A stretch of DNA of 64,000 nucleotides from Microlunatus panaciterrae. GTDB taxonomy: Bacteria; Actinomycetota; Actinomycetes; Propionibacteriales; Propionibacteriaceae. Below are positions 18,601 through 26,748 of this stretch, in pieces. The notes beneath the pieces were generated by a model that saw only the letters and a list, made by a program, of their open reading frames with translations, was not told where the DNA came from and did not search any database. The DNA lies in NCBI RefSeq assembly GCF_016907535.1, contig NZ_JAFBCF010000001.1:2046001-2110000 (forward strand), read 5' to 3'. The position numbers were made by a program, and so were the translations under genes. The first letter of the stretch is position 1, and each line of letters opens with the position of its first letter.

Positions 18601-21600
18601 ACACGACGATCTCCACCTCGCCGGCGGCGGCCTCGCCGAGCGGCACGATGCGTAGGCCGAGCCGGTCGCCTGCGAGGCTGAACTCAATCTCGGGGGTGAA
18701 CCAGTCCAGCGGATCTCCGACCTCCACCCGGGCCCGCAGCAGGCCCTCGAAGTCGTTCAGGTAGCCCAGCCTGGCTTCGAGGATGCTGACCGGGCCGGTA
18801 TCCAGGCCGGTGAGGGTGATCAGCACCTGCGGGTGGCCGTCGGCTGCCCAGCCCAGTTCGGCGCCGAGCTCGCAGCCGGGCAGCAGATCCATCTCCCAGC
18901 GCAGCCGGTCCTCCACTCGAACGATTCGGTGACCTGCGGGCAGCGGGATGACGCCGGGGTTGCCGCCGCTGGGGAAGAGGCTCCGGATGTGGTCGATGAT
19001 CAACGCCGGGTCGGTGACCTGGTCCTGCAGCCAGCCGGGGTCGAGCATGTCCCGCAGCAGTTCGACCTGCGTGCTGCCGGTGAAGCCGTCAGCGGACGGG
19101 TCGTAGAGGCCAAGCGCCTCGGCGATCTGCAGAGCGACGTCCAGTACCGGGTGCGGCGGGTTGGGTGCGAGCGCGTCGACGATCTCCTGCAGCACCTTTG
19201 GCACCAGGGCGGTGACAGTGTCGCCGAGCAGCTCACCGAGCCCCGAGACGGTCGGCAGCAACTGGATCGGGCCGACAGTGTCCGGGGTGATCACCAGCCG
19301 GACACCGCCCGCGTCGACGCTGAACGCGATCGTCAGGTCGCCCCAGTCACCAGGCAGCTTCAGGTCCAGGGTGATGGCACCGGCCGGTGTCACCTGCACG
19401 TCCGTCGGCTGCGTTCCGGTGGTACGCAGAGCCAGGCTGAGCGCGACGGTGGCGCTCACGACGTCCGAGTCCTCGCCGAACGTGCCCGTGAGCTGCACGA
19501 GGAGCGGCTCGCTGCCAGAGGCGGTGATCAGGAAGCCGCCGGGCAGCGCGAGACCCTGATCGCTGTCGAGGGCGAGGGCACCAGCGATCGTGCGGAGCAG
19601 GTCGTTGATCTTGTCGCCGTCCAGCAGCCCGGCGGCGGTGCCGAGCGCGGCCGGGCTCCGCAGCCAGCTGACCGGGTCGCGGACCAGTGCGCTGATCGGA
19701 GGCACCGTGGTCGCACCGCCGGTCAGGTCACCGAGCACCGCGCTCGCCACTGCCGACACCGCCAGTTCGGGGATCAGGTCGACCAGCCGGGACTGCAGCG
19801 CTGCCGCGTCGAACGGCCGCAGCACCAGGGGTGCCGCCAACCACGGGTCGGCGCTGACGTTGATCGTGCCGTCGGCGGGCCGGCGCAGCAGTGCCGGTCC
19901 GGCGATCACCGAGACGTCGAGGGTGGGCGCGAGCGTGCGGGTGGCGAGGTCGAGCTGGCCGCAGATCCTGAACGGCTCCGCCACGATGATGTCGGCTGTG
20001 GTCTCCAGCCGCACCACCATCGTGGCGTCATCCAGACTGAGCCGGAGCGGCAGCTCGGGCAGCGTGATCGACAGTGCGCCCGGGTCGAGATCGCCCAGGT
20101 CCAGACCGGTGGTGTCAGGATCGCCCAGGATGTCGCGCAGCACTGTCAGCAGATCGGTCCGACGCTCGCTCAGTGTCCGGATCGGTACGGTGGCCAGGTC
20201 GATGAGGCCCTGGATGGAGGCGCGCGGTCCTTCGGTGGTGGTGATGACCGCCCCCGCGGCCTCGAGCAGGTCGAGGGCGGCGTGGGCTGCCGGGTTGGCG
20301 GCCGCGGCGTGCAGTTCGGCCAGTACGGCGTCGATCACCTCCCGCAGACCGTCATCGGCGAGCTCGACCACCTCCCGGACCGGGGAGGCGTCGATCGACG
20401 CGTCGACCAGCCGCAGCCAGGGCCGGATGCCCAGGCCACCGGTGGAGCCTCCGCCACCGGCCGGGTGGACCATCACGCCCGCCTCGACCTGTCGCACCCG
20501 TGCGGTGACCGGTCCGTCCGGAAGGGCACCCGCGCCGACGAGCCAACCGTCGGGCCGGAAGGTGGTCGTGCTGAGGCTGAGCGCAGTGGCGGGTCGCGGT
20601 GGTTCCGCAGCACCCGGGACGAGCCGCAACCGGGCCAGGTCGACCCGCGCGTCGGCCGCGAGCGCGATCTCCCGCGGCCCCTCGGCGTCGACACCACCGT
20701 CGTCACCGTGCGGGGTGGTCAGACCGAGGCGGACGCCGAAGGAGAGGTGGCTCGGCGGCTCGGCGGCGGTCAGTCCGGTGATCGTCGAGCCCGTCAACAG
20801 CCCGAGCAGGTCCCCGCTGAGCCGGGAGCCGACGGCGAACCCAGGCACCGTGTCAACAAGACCATCCGCGACCCCGGCGAACCAGCCGAGTTTGACCGGC
20901 CCGCCCAGCGCTCCCCCGGTGCCGTCCAGCAGCCCGTCCAGCCAGCCGACCGTGCCGCCCAGGGCGCTCTCGGCGATCGACCCCGACACCGAGGCGGCCA
21001 CCCGGACCGCGTCGGCTGTGAGGGCGTCGACGAGCGGGGACAGCTCGGAACCATGATGCGGGCTGCCAAGGGTGATCAACCCGCTGACCAGCTCCGGATG
21101 GGCCGCGGCCAGGTTTCGGGCCACCACGCCGGCAGTGGAATGGCCGACCAGCCGAACCGGCTGCCCGGTCAGCGCCCGCACGCGCTGGGCCACCGATCGC
21201 AGTTGTTCGACCTCGCTGACGGCGTGGTCGGCGAGCAGGTCCGCGGTGTAGATCGCTGCCACAGCGACGATCTGGCCGAGATCGACCTCGGATGGATCGG
21301 GCAGCGCACGCAGATCGAAGTGCCGGCCGGGCAGCGTTGCCGCCCCCGTGACGGCGGTGATCAGCTCGTCGAAGATCATGCGATCGGCGAACGGAGGCGC
21401 GACCATCAGTATCGGCCCGCTGCCGGCGGCCAGCCTGGCCACGACCTGGCTGATCACCGCTGGATCCTTCGGCAGCAGGCCGTGCGGAGTGCTGACGGTG
21501 GTGCCCAGGGTCCAGCCGTCCGGCAGTTGCGAGGCCAGCGGCACCAGCCCGTCGCCGTCGCCCAGCCAGCTGGCAAGATCATCGAAACCGTGTGCCAGGG

Positions 21601-24232
21601 CGTCCAGATTGCGGCCGCGGAGAAGAGTGCCGAGCTGGGGCCGCAACGCGGAGGCATCGGCTAAGAAGCTGACCAGGAAGTCACCGTCGGTCACCTGGTC
21701 GGCAAGCTGGGCGATGGCGGAGATCCATTCGGCCGGCGGCCCGGCCGGCTCCAGCCACACCAGCCCGTCGACCTTCGTCACGCCCCGGGACGCGTCGGTG
21801 GTGTCGTCGACGATCGGGATGACCCACGGGTCGTCGTAGCGGCCGTTGCCGGTGATCGACCGCAGCGATGGAGCATCGAAGCCGCCGAGCCTGAAGCCGC
21901 CCGGCAGCAGTCGGCCGAGCAACTGCAGGCCGTTGCCGACAAACGTGACACCGTCGGCCGAGATGCCAGTGAGCAGTCGCTCCAGGTGGGCACGCAGCAC
22001 GGTCGGCGGGTCGTCGAGGAACAGCTGCAGTTGATCGACACCGCCGAGCAGGTCACCGAGCAGCGGCCAGTCGTCAGGCAGTTCCGGCAGGTCCCGGTGC
22101 AGGCCCAGCAGGGCGGCGAGGACGTAGGCGGGTTCCCCGGCCCAGGAGCGCAGTGCCGAGCTGATCAGCTGACCGAGCAGCCGGATGGCGTCCGCGCCGA
22201 GCCCGAGGTCGGGTTGCAGGCCGGGCAGCACGAGGTCGTACGGACCGAAGACCTGCTCCTCGAGGGTGATCGTGACCCCCGTGATTCCCACCTGCCAGAG
22301 CGGCTGGTCGCCGGGCCGCCAGGTGACCAGTGCGGCGGCGCGGCCGGACGTCAACTGCAGACCGGAGAGGTCCAGCGGACCAGTGGGGGTGATCTCGACC
22401 GCCAGTTGCGAACGGCCGACCAGAGCCACCGAACCGGCCCCGCTGGCCGGCAGGTCCAGGGCCAGCAGCTCGACCAGCAGTCCGCCCTCGAAGACGCCCT
22501 GGCCGGCGCTCAACATGAGGCCCAGCCGGAGCCGCTGCAGTCCGTCGGGGTCGGTATCGGTCCGGGCGTCCCAGGCCGCCAGTGACAGCCCGACCGGGCC
22601 GGCCGTGGCGATCGGGGTGACCCAGGGATCCTCGGTGCTGCCGGCGCCGGTGACGACCGGTGTCAGCCCGACCAGGATCGCCACCTGCTCGAACATGTGC
22701 GACCACGGATGCGCGGCATCGGCAAGAACCGTCCGGTGCAGCGCGCCCAGTGCGATCGTCGGCCCCCGGCCCAAGGCCGCCGGGTCCAGCAGGTGTGGCG
22801 TGGTCGGGTCTGAGTCCGGGCGGCGCAGGCCCAGCAGGGTGAGCAGCGCGTGGGCGATCGGGCTGTCCCCGAAGGCGTCCTGGAGGATGTGCAGGGCTGC
22901 ATCGGCCGCCACCCCGATCACCGCGTCTGCGTCGGTCAGGTCGACCATCCCATGGTCCTCGCCGCTGATGATGACATCGGTGATCGCCAACCACGGTTGC
23001 AGGTTGCCGTCGGCGAGCCGGAAGCCGGCGCCGAGCTGGCCGATCTGAAGATCGGGGACGTTGGAGATCAGGTTGCCGGTGGTGGGCGCGATCAGGCCGA
23101 CGGTCGCCTCCGCGACGAACTGCGTGCGGCGAACAGGCGCTCCGGGGTCCGCAGACACCCCCGGCACTGCAGGCAAGGGGATCCGCAGAACAGTCACCGC
23201 CCCGGACAGGGCGACCGGACCGGCATCCACCCGGACCTCCAGGCCGATCTCCAGCTCTCGGTTCGGGGTAACCTCGAGCAGCAGGGAGAGGTCGACGATG
23301 TCGGAGTCCAACAGTCGTGCCCGGAAGGGGTCGTCTTCGGTGCCCGTGCCGCCGACCGGCAGATCGTCACCGATGAGGCCGCTCAGGTGGGTTGCCCAGG
23401 ACGTCAGGCTGGCCGGGGAGTCGACGATGTCGACGAGCCAGTCCAGTACCGCTTCCGGGTGGGAGAGAAGATCCTCCAGGGGCAGCGGTGGGATCTCCGA
23501 GGTGTCGTCGGTGCTGATGCCCAGGAGCTCGAAGAGGTGCTCAGCGAGCCGGGCCAGTTGTTGGTTGCCGCCGGCGTCGGCGACCAGCAGGTCGACCACC
23601 TTCTGGAGCAGCAGTCTCAGCGCCTTGACCAGATCCGTACCCACGGTGGCGGAGTCGATCACCAGATCCACAGGCTCAGCGCCGCCGAGGATGAAGTCGT
23701 CGACGGTGACCCGGACCCCGGCCTGGACGCCCAGCGGCGCAGCCTCGTCGAGATGGATGCTGACCGCGGCACCGATCCTGCTCATCGGGATGTCGGCGGA
23801 CGTGAAGCCGATGTCGACGCCGACCAGCATCGGCCCATCGGCGGTGCCGGCGATCGCCTCAAGATCACCGGCGACGCTGACCAGCGGAAGCCGGACGGTG
23901 CCCTGCACCTGGCCGACGCCGGAGCCGAGGACGCCGCTGTGCAGGCCCGCGGCGACGCCGATGATGTCGCCTTCGACGGTCAGATAGAGGTTGCCCACCT
24001 CGGTGTCCAGCAGCGGGTACCAGCCGGGGAGCCCCGGGTCGGGCGGCAGCAACTCGTCCAGCAGCCGCAGCAGCGCGGCCCGCTGACTGGGGTTGGAGAG
24101 CACCCGTCGGATGGCGGACAGTGGATCATCGAACCAGCTCGCGACCAGCTGCCCGTCGTCATCGGTGACGCCGATGGCAGTGAGCAACGAGGTGGTCTGT
24201 GGATCGACCCCAAGGTCGAGAGTCATCACCAT
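15617..24232 (-). CDS. 2871-aa giant beta-rich protein with embedded alpha/beta-hydrolase-like module (DUF6603-like C-terminal region)
   Basis: The largest gene in the window. About residues 1-900 are repeated beta-strand modules (e.g. LEIGLEVRVDAGPVALSG) separated by GTEDDPF, STEDPWVTPI and GRYDDPWVIPI turns. A lipase-like segment follows near 970-1080: PILMVAPPFADRM, LVGHSTAGVVARNL (nucleophile-elbow Ser1032) and LGSPHHGSEL. Further long amphipathic beta modules come next. Around residues 2270-2600 there is FFFAGAGGLLGLNRGMD, and downstream WCWGxQPD-type and GFHPSYTP segments, which I associate from memory with DUF6603. No signal peptide or membrane helix is seen. ATG 24232 has GGGGG directly upstream; ATG 24226 is an alternative with better spacing. 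It is the first gene of a five-gene minus-strand run. Function unknown; a scaffold or amphipathic-sheet role is speculation. Confidence 0.85.
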   Translation of the reverse strand: MVMTLDLGVDPQTTSLLTAIGVTDDDGQLVASWFDDPLSAIRRVLSNPSQRAALLRLLDELLPPDPGLPGWYPLLDTEVGNLYLTVEGDIIGVAAGLHSGVLGSGVGQVQGTVRLPLVSVAGDLEAIAGTADGPMLVGVDIGFTSADIPMSRIGAAVSIHLDEAAPLGVQAGVRVTVDDFILGGAEPVDLVIDSATVGTDLVKALRLLLQKVVDLLVADAGGNQQLARLAEHLFELLGISTDDTSEIPPLPLEDLLSHPEAVLDWLVDIVDSPASLTSWATHLSGLIGDDLPVGGTGTEDDPFRARLLDSDIVDLSLLLEVTPNRELEIGLEVRVDAGPVALSGAVTVLRIPLPAVPGVSADPGAPVRRTQFVAEATVGLIAPTTGNLISNVPDLQIGQLGAGFRLADGNLQPWLAITDVIISGEDHGMVDLTDADAVIGVAADAALHILQDAFGDSPIAHALLTLLGLRRPDSDPTTPHLLDPAALGRGPTIALGALHRTVLADAAHPWSHMFEQVAILVGLTPVVTGAGSTEDPWVTPIATAGPVGLSLAAWDARTDTDPDGLQRLRLGLMLSAGQGVFEGGLLVELLALDLPASGAGSVALVGRSQLAVEITPTGPLDLSGLQLTSGRAAALVTWRPGDQPLWQVGITGVTITLEEQVFGPYDLVLPGLQPDLGLGADAIRLLGQLISSALRSWAGEPAYVLAALLGLHRDLPELPDDWPLLGDLLGGVDQLQLFLDDPPTVLRAHLERLLTGISADGVTFVGNGLQLLGRLLPGGFRLGGFDAPSLRSITGNGRYDDPWVIPIVDDTTDASRGVTKVDGLVWLEPAGPPAEWISAIAQLADQVTDGDFLVSFLADASALRPQLGTLLRGRNLDALAHGFDDLASWLGDGDGLVPLASQLPDGWTLGTTVSTPHGLLPKDPAVISQVVARLAAGSGPILMVAPPFADRMIFDELITAVTGAATLPGRHFDLRALPDPSEVDLGQIVAVAAIYTADLLADHAVSEVEQLRSVAQRVRALTGQPVRLVGHSTAGVVARNLAAAHPELVSGLITLGSPHHGSELSPLVDALTADAVRVAASVSGSIAESALGGTVGWLDGLLDGTGGALGGPVKLGWFAGVADGLVDTVPGFAVGSRLSGDLLGLLTGSTITGLTAAEPPSHLSFGVRLGLTTPHGDDGGVDAEGPREIALAADARVDLARLRLVPGAAEPPRPATALSLSTTTFRPDGWLVGAGALPDGPVTARVRQVEAGVMVHPAGGGGSTGGLGIRPWLRLVDASIDASPVREVVELADDGLREVIDAVLAELHAAAANPAAHAALDLLEAAGAVITTTEGPRASIQGLIDLATVPIRTLSERRTDLLTVLRDILGDPDTTGLDLGDLDPGALSITLPELPLRLSLDDATMVVRLETTADIIVAEPFRICGQLDLATRTLAPTLDVSVIAGPALLRRPADGTINVSADPWLAAPLVLRPFDAAALQSRLVDLIPELAVSAVASAVLGDLTGGATTVPPISALVRDPVSWLRSPAALGTAAGLLDGDKINDLLRTIAGALALDSDQGLALPGGFLITASGSEPLLVQLTGTFGEDSDVVSATVALSLALRTTGTQPTDVQVTPAGAITLDLKLPGDWGDLTIAFSVDAGGVRLVITPDTVGPIQLLPTVSGLGELLGDTVTALVPKVLQEIVDALAPNPPHPVLDVALQIAEALGLYDPSADGFTGSTQVELLRDMLDPGWLQDQVTDPALIIDHIRSLFPSGGNPGVIPLPAGHRIVRVEDRLRWEMDLLPGCELGAELGWAADGHPQVLITLTGLDTGPVSILEARLGYLNDFEGLLRARVEVGDPLDWFTPEIEFSLAGDRLGLRIVPLGEAAAGEVEIVVLPTPDVVLTAEGGLRLAGSWLLPLITRYVIPQVETLLNQPLWPSGPSSRAILRGAGLVTSDTGAVQIVDQFPEPSVIGLGALKRALSSVSVKISDDLDLGFAEDAGRLGIRLQGSVNFPGDVSVTLLFGEHDWIGAGAGVTAWVVGPSADPALPVAPAPGLDVVGVGLQIAGADDEHPLFGGDDDSVVQLGGVAAILFANFAFWDATTSRATFAVDSLGGAVELINTAIRVNGSDGDSFVAKLIPQELGAGFTTAIAYRNDQLEVHGGPGDLDNGIELTFPLNLNLFDVIFLRELYLAAVFGQQSDLVAALSGNAELGPIAVTVDRVGLRVTITGSGAVLSFKPPDGFGFSLDASTIRLGGFLLVDEARGRYVGALEIAVLEKFALTAIGIITTKKPDGSPGFSLLMLITVTLPVPIPLGYGFFFAGAGGLLGLNRGMDVDRIRDGLRTGTADSILFPTDIINRIDVIVRDLEESFPAQEGHFLIAPMAMITWMNPALVTLKIGIVLEIAPQPNIALLGVLRLALPTPDEAVVDLKVAFIGGIDVGASLLYFDAAIYDSFIGYADFKLSLEGDIAIRLCWGAQPDLVVSIGGFHPSYTPAAHLKLPVMRRLSLSLLKDNPRLTLRLYFAVTSNTIQFGAQLEFFVGVSGFSISGDLGFDVLVQFVPFLIDAHMWGKLAVTAGGTDVCSISLDLQLRGPTPWYAHGTASIRILFFKISVEVEATFGEAHETSIPAEPVLPKLLDQFRDPLNWTAELTASASAGVTLLPLPGDELVVDAGGLLSARENLIPLETDIGLVGKTPPSDVQRVTITGLSFGTDAADFDDVTAPFSPSTFAGLSSTSSDLLKAPAFEDRPNGVRASSGQTLEADFVLHHPQTYEMIVIDDPDPEAPTPAAVPANPQLTFSRLVVGGAIGSSAPSRLQAKRAERGKVRSATAAEPLYAVTAKDSLVPLGADGQPAAGGTMLLSRTDAEQRLAGLPADGRRFQIVPGVQVVH

Positions 24233-24504
24233 CCCCCATGCCGAAAGTGCCAGAGCGTTGTCGCCAGGATGACCACGCCTGCCGGCGCCGTGATCAGGAA
24301 GAGGTCAACGTCGTGGTGCCCGCCCGAAGGGCGCCATGCGGGTCAGCCTAGCGACGGCTGATTCACCGCAACAGAGGCTTGATCGTCGAGTTCCGCTGCT
24401 CCGGGCACTCGTCATCGATCCATGCACGCTTGCTCGGTGCTGGGCTCTGTCGGTGTGGCCCGGTCGGGTACATACTGGTCGGCAGGTTGATCGAGGAGGT
24501 GCTC
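24233..24504. promoter_or_regulatory. divergent promoter region of the giant-protein cassette
   Basis: 272-base gap between the divergently read 2871-aa and 709-aa genes; it must contain both promoters. The plus-strand gene has a strong GAGGAGG site at 24493-24499. I see no convincing -35/-10 pair, operator dyad or RNA structure. Confidence 0.5.
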
Positions 24505-26634
24505 GTGACCATCGTCGACGACATCCTGGCCGCGCTGGGCCTCGCCAAAGTGCCGGGGACCGCCCGTAATCTGTTGCGATGGCCAGTGCCGCCCACCCCA
24601 CCGGCGCCAAGACCGCCGTTGGTCGAGGGTGTGCTGGCCCACCTCCGGGGCGACCTCACCACCGACTCCAGTTTGCGTCCCCGGGTCAGCTTCATCCTCG
24701 GCCCGGGTGCGACACTCGGCGGTGTCGTCGCCGAGCTGACCGATCTGCTGGCCACGATCACCACCCGTACGACCGCAGCCCCGATCCCCGATCGAGGCAC
24801 GGTCGGGGCGGCACTGCAGACCTACAGCGCCACGCACCTGACCAACACCCCGACCGACGTGCTGAAGGTCGGCTTCCGGATGCCGCTGCCGATCGAGATC
24901 GACGAGGACACCGGGGAGTGGGTCACCAACCTGGAGACGATCCGGGACTGGGCTCAGGTGCCGCCAACGATCGTGCTGCCGGCCGGGGTGGTCGGGCCAC
25001 TGCTGATTCCTGACCCGGATGCGCTGCGCGCCGAGGTCGCCGCCGACCTGGCGGCCGTTGCCGACGCCAGTGATCTCGGGATCGCGCTGGCCGCGCGTGC
25101 GCTGCGGAACCCCTACGAGCCGGTGTTCTTCGCCTACGAACTGTTCGACCAGGTGCGGCGCCTGCGGGCCGCCGAGGAGGTGCCGCTGGCGCTGGAACTG
25201 GTCGACTCGCTGGTCAACCATCAGGCCCAGCTGTTGGCCAGCACCACGGCTGGCAACGCGGTGCTGCGGCGGCTGTGGTTCGCCGTCGAGTCGGTCGATG
25301 CCGCAACCCTGGTGGGCGACCCGCGGGACAGCCTGCTTCGCGGCCGCCGGTTGTTGGCCACAGCCCTCGGGCTGGCCGCGACCGTGCCGCCGGTCCTCGA
25401 CACCTGGCAGAGCCCGCTGGTCGCCGGCCCGTCGATCACGCCGCGGGAGGCTCCGTTGCCGGCGGCCAACGTCAACTTCGCCGCGGCCAACGCGCCCGCC
25501 GGGTCCGAGACGGCGATCGAGGCCGCCGGTAACAACCAGCAGGTGGTGCTCGGTCGCCAGTTGAGTGCCGGGAACACCGGCGTGTATGACGGCTACACCG
25601 GCCCGGCCCACATCGGCCGGGTGTTGCCGGCGGCCTTCGTCGCCGCCCATCAGGTCGAGATCAATCCCGCGGGGGACCCGCGGCTCGATGCCCGGTCGCA
25701 GATCGTGGTCGCGATCGCCCCCAACGAGGGCCGGCTGGATGCCGCACGGCTCCGGGACCGGGGCATGCTCTCCACCGGCCTGCAGCAGTGGACCGAACAC
25801 GTCAACACCGAGGCCAACGTGCTCTGGGAGCACTTCCGTGGACTGGCCCCGGATCAGTACGACCTGCACTTCGGGCTGTACCGGCTGTATCCCCAGATCT
25901 GGGGCGCGCTGGAGGCTGCAGCCACTCCGGTGCCATCGGCCGCCGCGTTGGCGGCCGCGAACCCGTGGGCGGATCCGGCCGTGACCGCCGATCCGCTCGC
26001 GCTGCCTGCCGCCCCGGTTGATCATTTCCCTCTGTATGCCACGCTCTATGAGCTTGTCCTGAATGGCAGGGTCAGGATGCACCAGTCGACGGCGGCCAAC
26101 ATCGGACCCCGGTTCGCGTTCTTCAAAGGCAGCGGTCCGGCGGGGGCGCGGGTCTTCACCGCGGAATGGGGGGCGAGGGCGCGACTCGCGGCACGTACCT
26201 CGGTCGCCTATTGCGTCGCCGAGATGCAGACTGCGAACAAGCGCTTCGACCGCATCCTGCGCGACACCGGGGACTTTCTCATTCCCGGCACGCCTGCCCC
26301 GCTGGGTGGCGGCCCGCTGCCGCGCTACACGGCCGCCGACCTCTTCACCACCCAGTACGGGGCGGCACTGGTGCTGGACCACCACATCAATGCGCCGGGG
26401 CTGGTCACCGGGGACATCACTGACGCCGTAAACACCACCACGGCCGTGTCGGGCCAGGCCGCCTTCGACGCCGCAGGCAATCTGCGCGACCCGTGGGTGG
26501 TTGCCCTGGCCTCGCGGTACCAGGTCGTGCGGCACTTCCCCGGGCCGGGGGCCAAGGCCCAGCGTGATGGTTTCATCAACGGTCTGCCGGCTGCCGTCCT
26601 GTCCCGCGCAGCGGGGTCCTTCGCCGGGTGGTGA
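24505..26634 (+). CDS. 709-aa protein with lysozyme-like NEG motif, giant-protein cassette
   Basis: Start GTG 24505 lies five bases after GAGGAGG and gives VTIVDDILAALGLAKV; upstream in-frame residues to 24379 look non-coding. An N-terminal Pro-rich linker (PVPPTPPAPRPP) is followed by an Ala-rich helical region. Near residue 395-470 is an NEGRLDA segment (E408), then a RDRG and STGLQQW continuation, and FRGLAPDQYDLHFGLY. This spacing resembles the lysozyme-like modules of some injection-system-associated proteins (NEGxxDAxxxxDxxxxSxGxxQW), with the NEG glutamate as candidate catalytic acid. That relation is from memory and unproven. The C-terminal half is otherwise unrecognised. No signal peptide. 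Divergent from the 2871-aa gene, which suggests shared control. Confidence 0.8.
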   Translation: MTIVDDILAALGLAKVPGTARNLLRWPVPPTPPAPRPPLVEGVLAHLRGDLTTDSSLRPRVSFILGPGATLGGVVAELTDLLATITTRTTAAPIPDRGTVGAALQTYSATHLTNTPTDVLKVGFRMPLPIEIDEDTGEWVTNLETIRDWAQVPPTIVLPAGVVGPLLIPDPDALRAEVAADLAAVADASDLGIALAARALRNPYEPVFFAYELFDQVRRLRAAEEVPLALELVDSLVNHQAQLLASTTAGNAVLRRLWFAVESVDAATLVGDPRDSLLRGRRLLATALGLAATVPPVLDTWQSPLVAGPSITPREAPLPAANVNFAAANAPAGSETAIEAAGNNQQVVLGRQLSAGNTGVYDGYTGPAHIGRVLPAAFVAAHQVEINPAGDPRLDARSQIVVAIAPNEGRLDAARLRDRGMLSTGLQQWTEHVNTEANVLWEHFRGLAPDQYDLHFGLYRLYPQIWGALEAAATPVPSAAALAAANPWADPAVTADPLALPAAPVDHFPLYATLYELVLNGRVRMHQSTAANIGPRFAFFKGSGPAGARVFTAEWGARARLAARTSVAYCVAEMQTANKRFDRILRDTGDFLIPGTPAPLGGGPLPRYTAADLFTTQYGAALVLDHHINAPGLVTGDITDAVNTTTAVSGQAAFDAAGNLRDPWVVALASRYQVVRHFPGPGAKAQRDGFINGLPAAVLSRAAGSFAGW

Positions 26635-26712
26635 CTCCGGCGTCGCGCTTCGGCCGAGAGGGATGGCGAGACGAAGGGCACGTACCTGGTCAACGAGCTC
26701 AGCCCCCCACGC

Positions 26713-26733
26713 GCTCTGAGCCTGTCGAAGAGC
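26713..26733. repeat. single dispersed repeat/hairpin between convergent genes
   Basis: CTGAGCCTGTCGAAG flanked by GCTCT and AGAGC, which pair to form a 5-bp stem. The same core repeats in tandem near 60245 and 60385-60470. It lies in the 114-nt gap between two converging genes, so it could act as a weak bidirectional terminator, though there is no T run. Confidence 0.55.
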
Positions 26734-26748
26734 GATGCACAGGGTGGC

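Noticed and set aside
3523-26634. Prophage or contractile injection system
   Set aside because: No tail sheath, tube, baseplate, AAA ATPase, terminase, capsid or integrase motif is seen among the giant genes; only a lysozyme-like motif hints at such a link.
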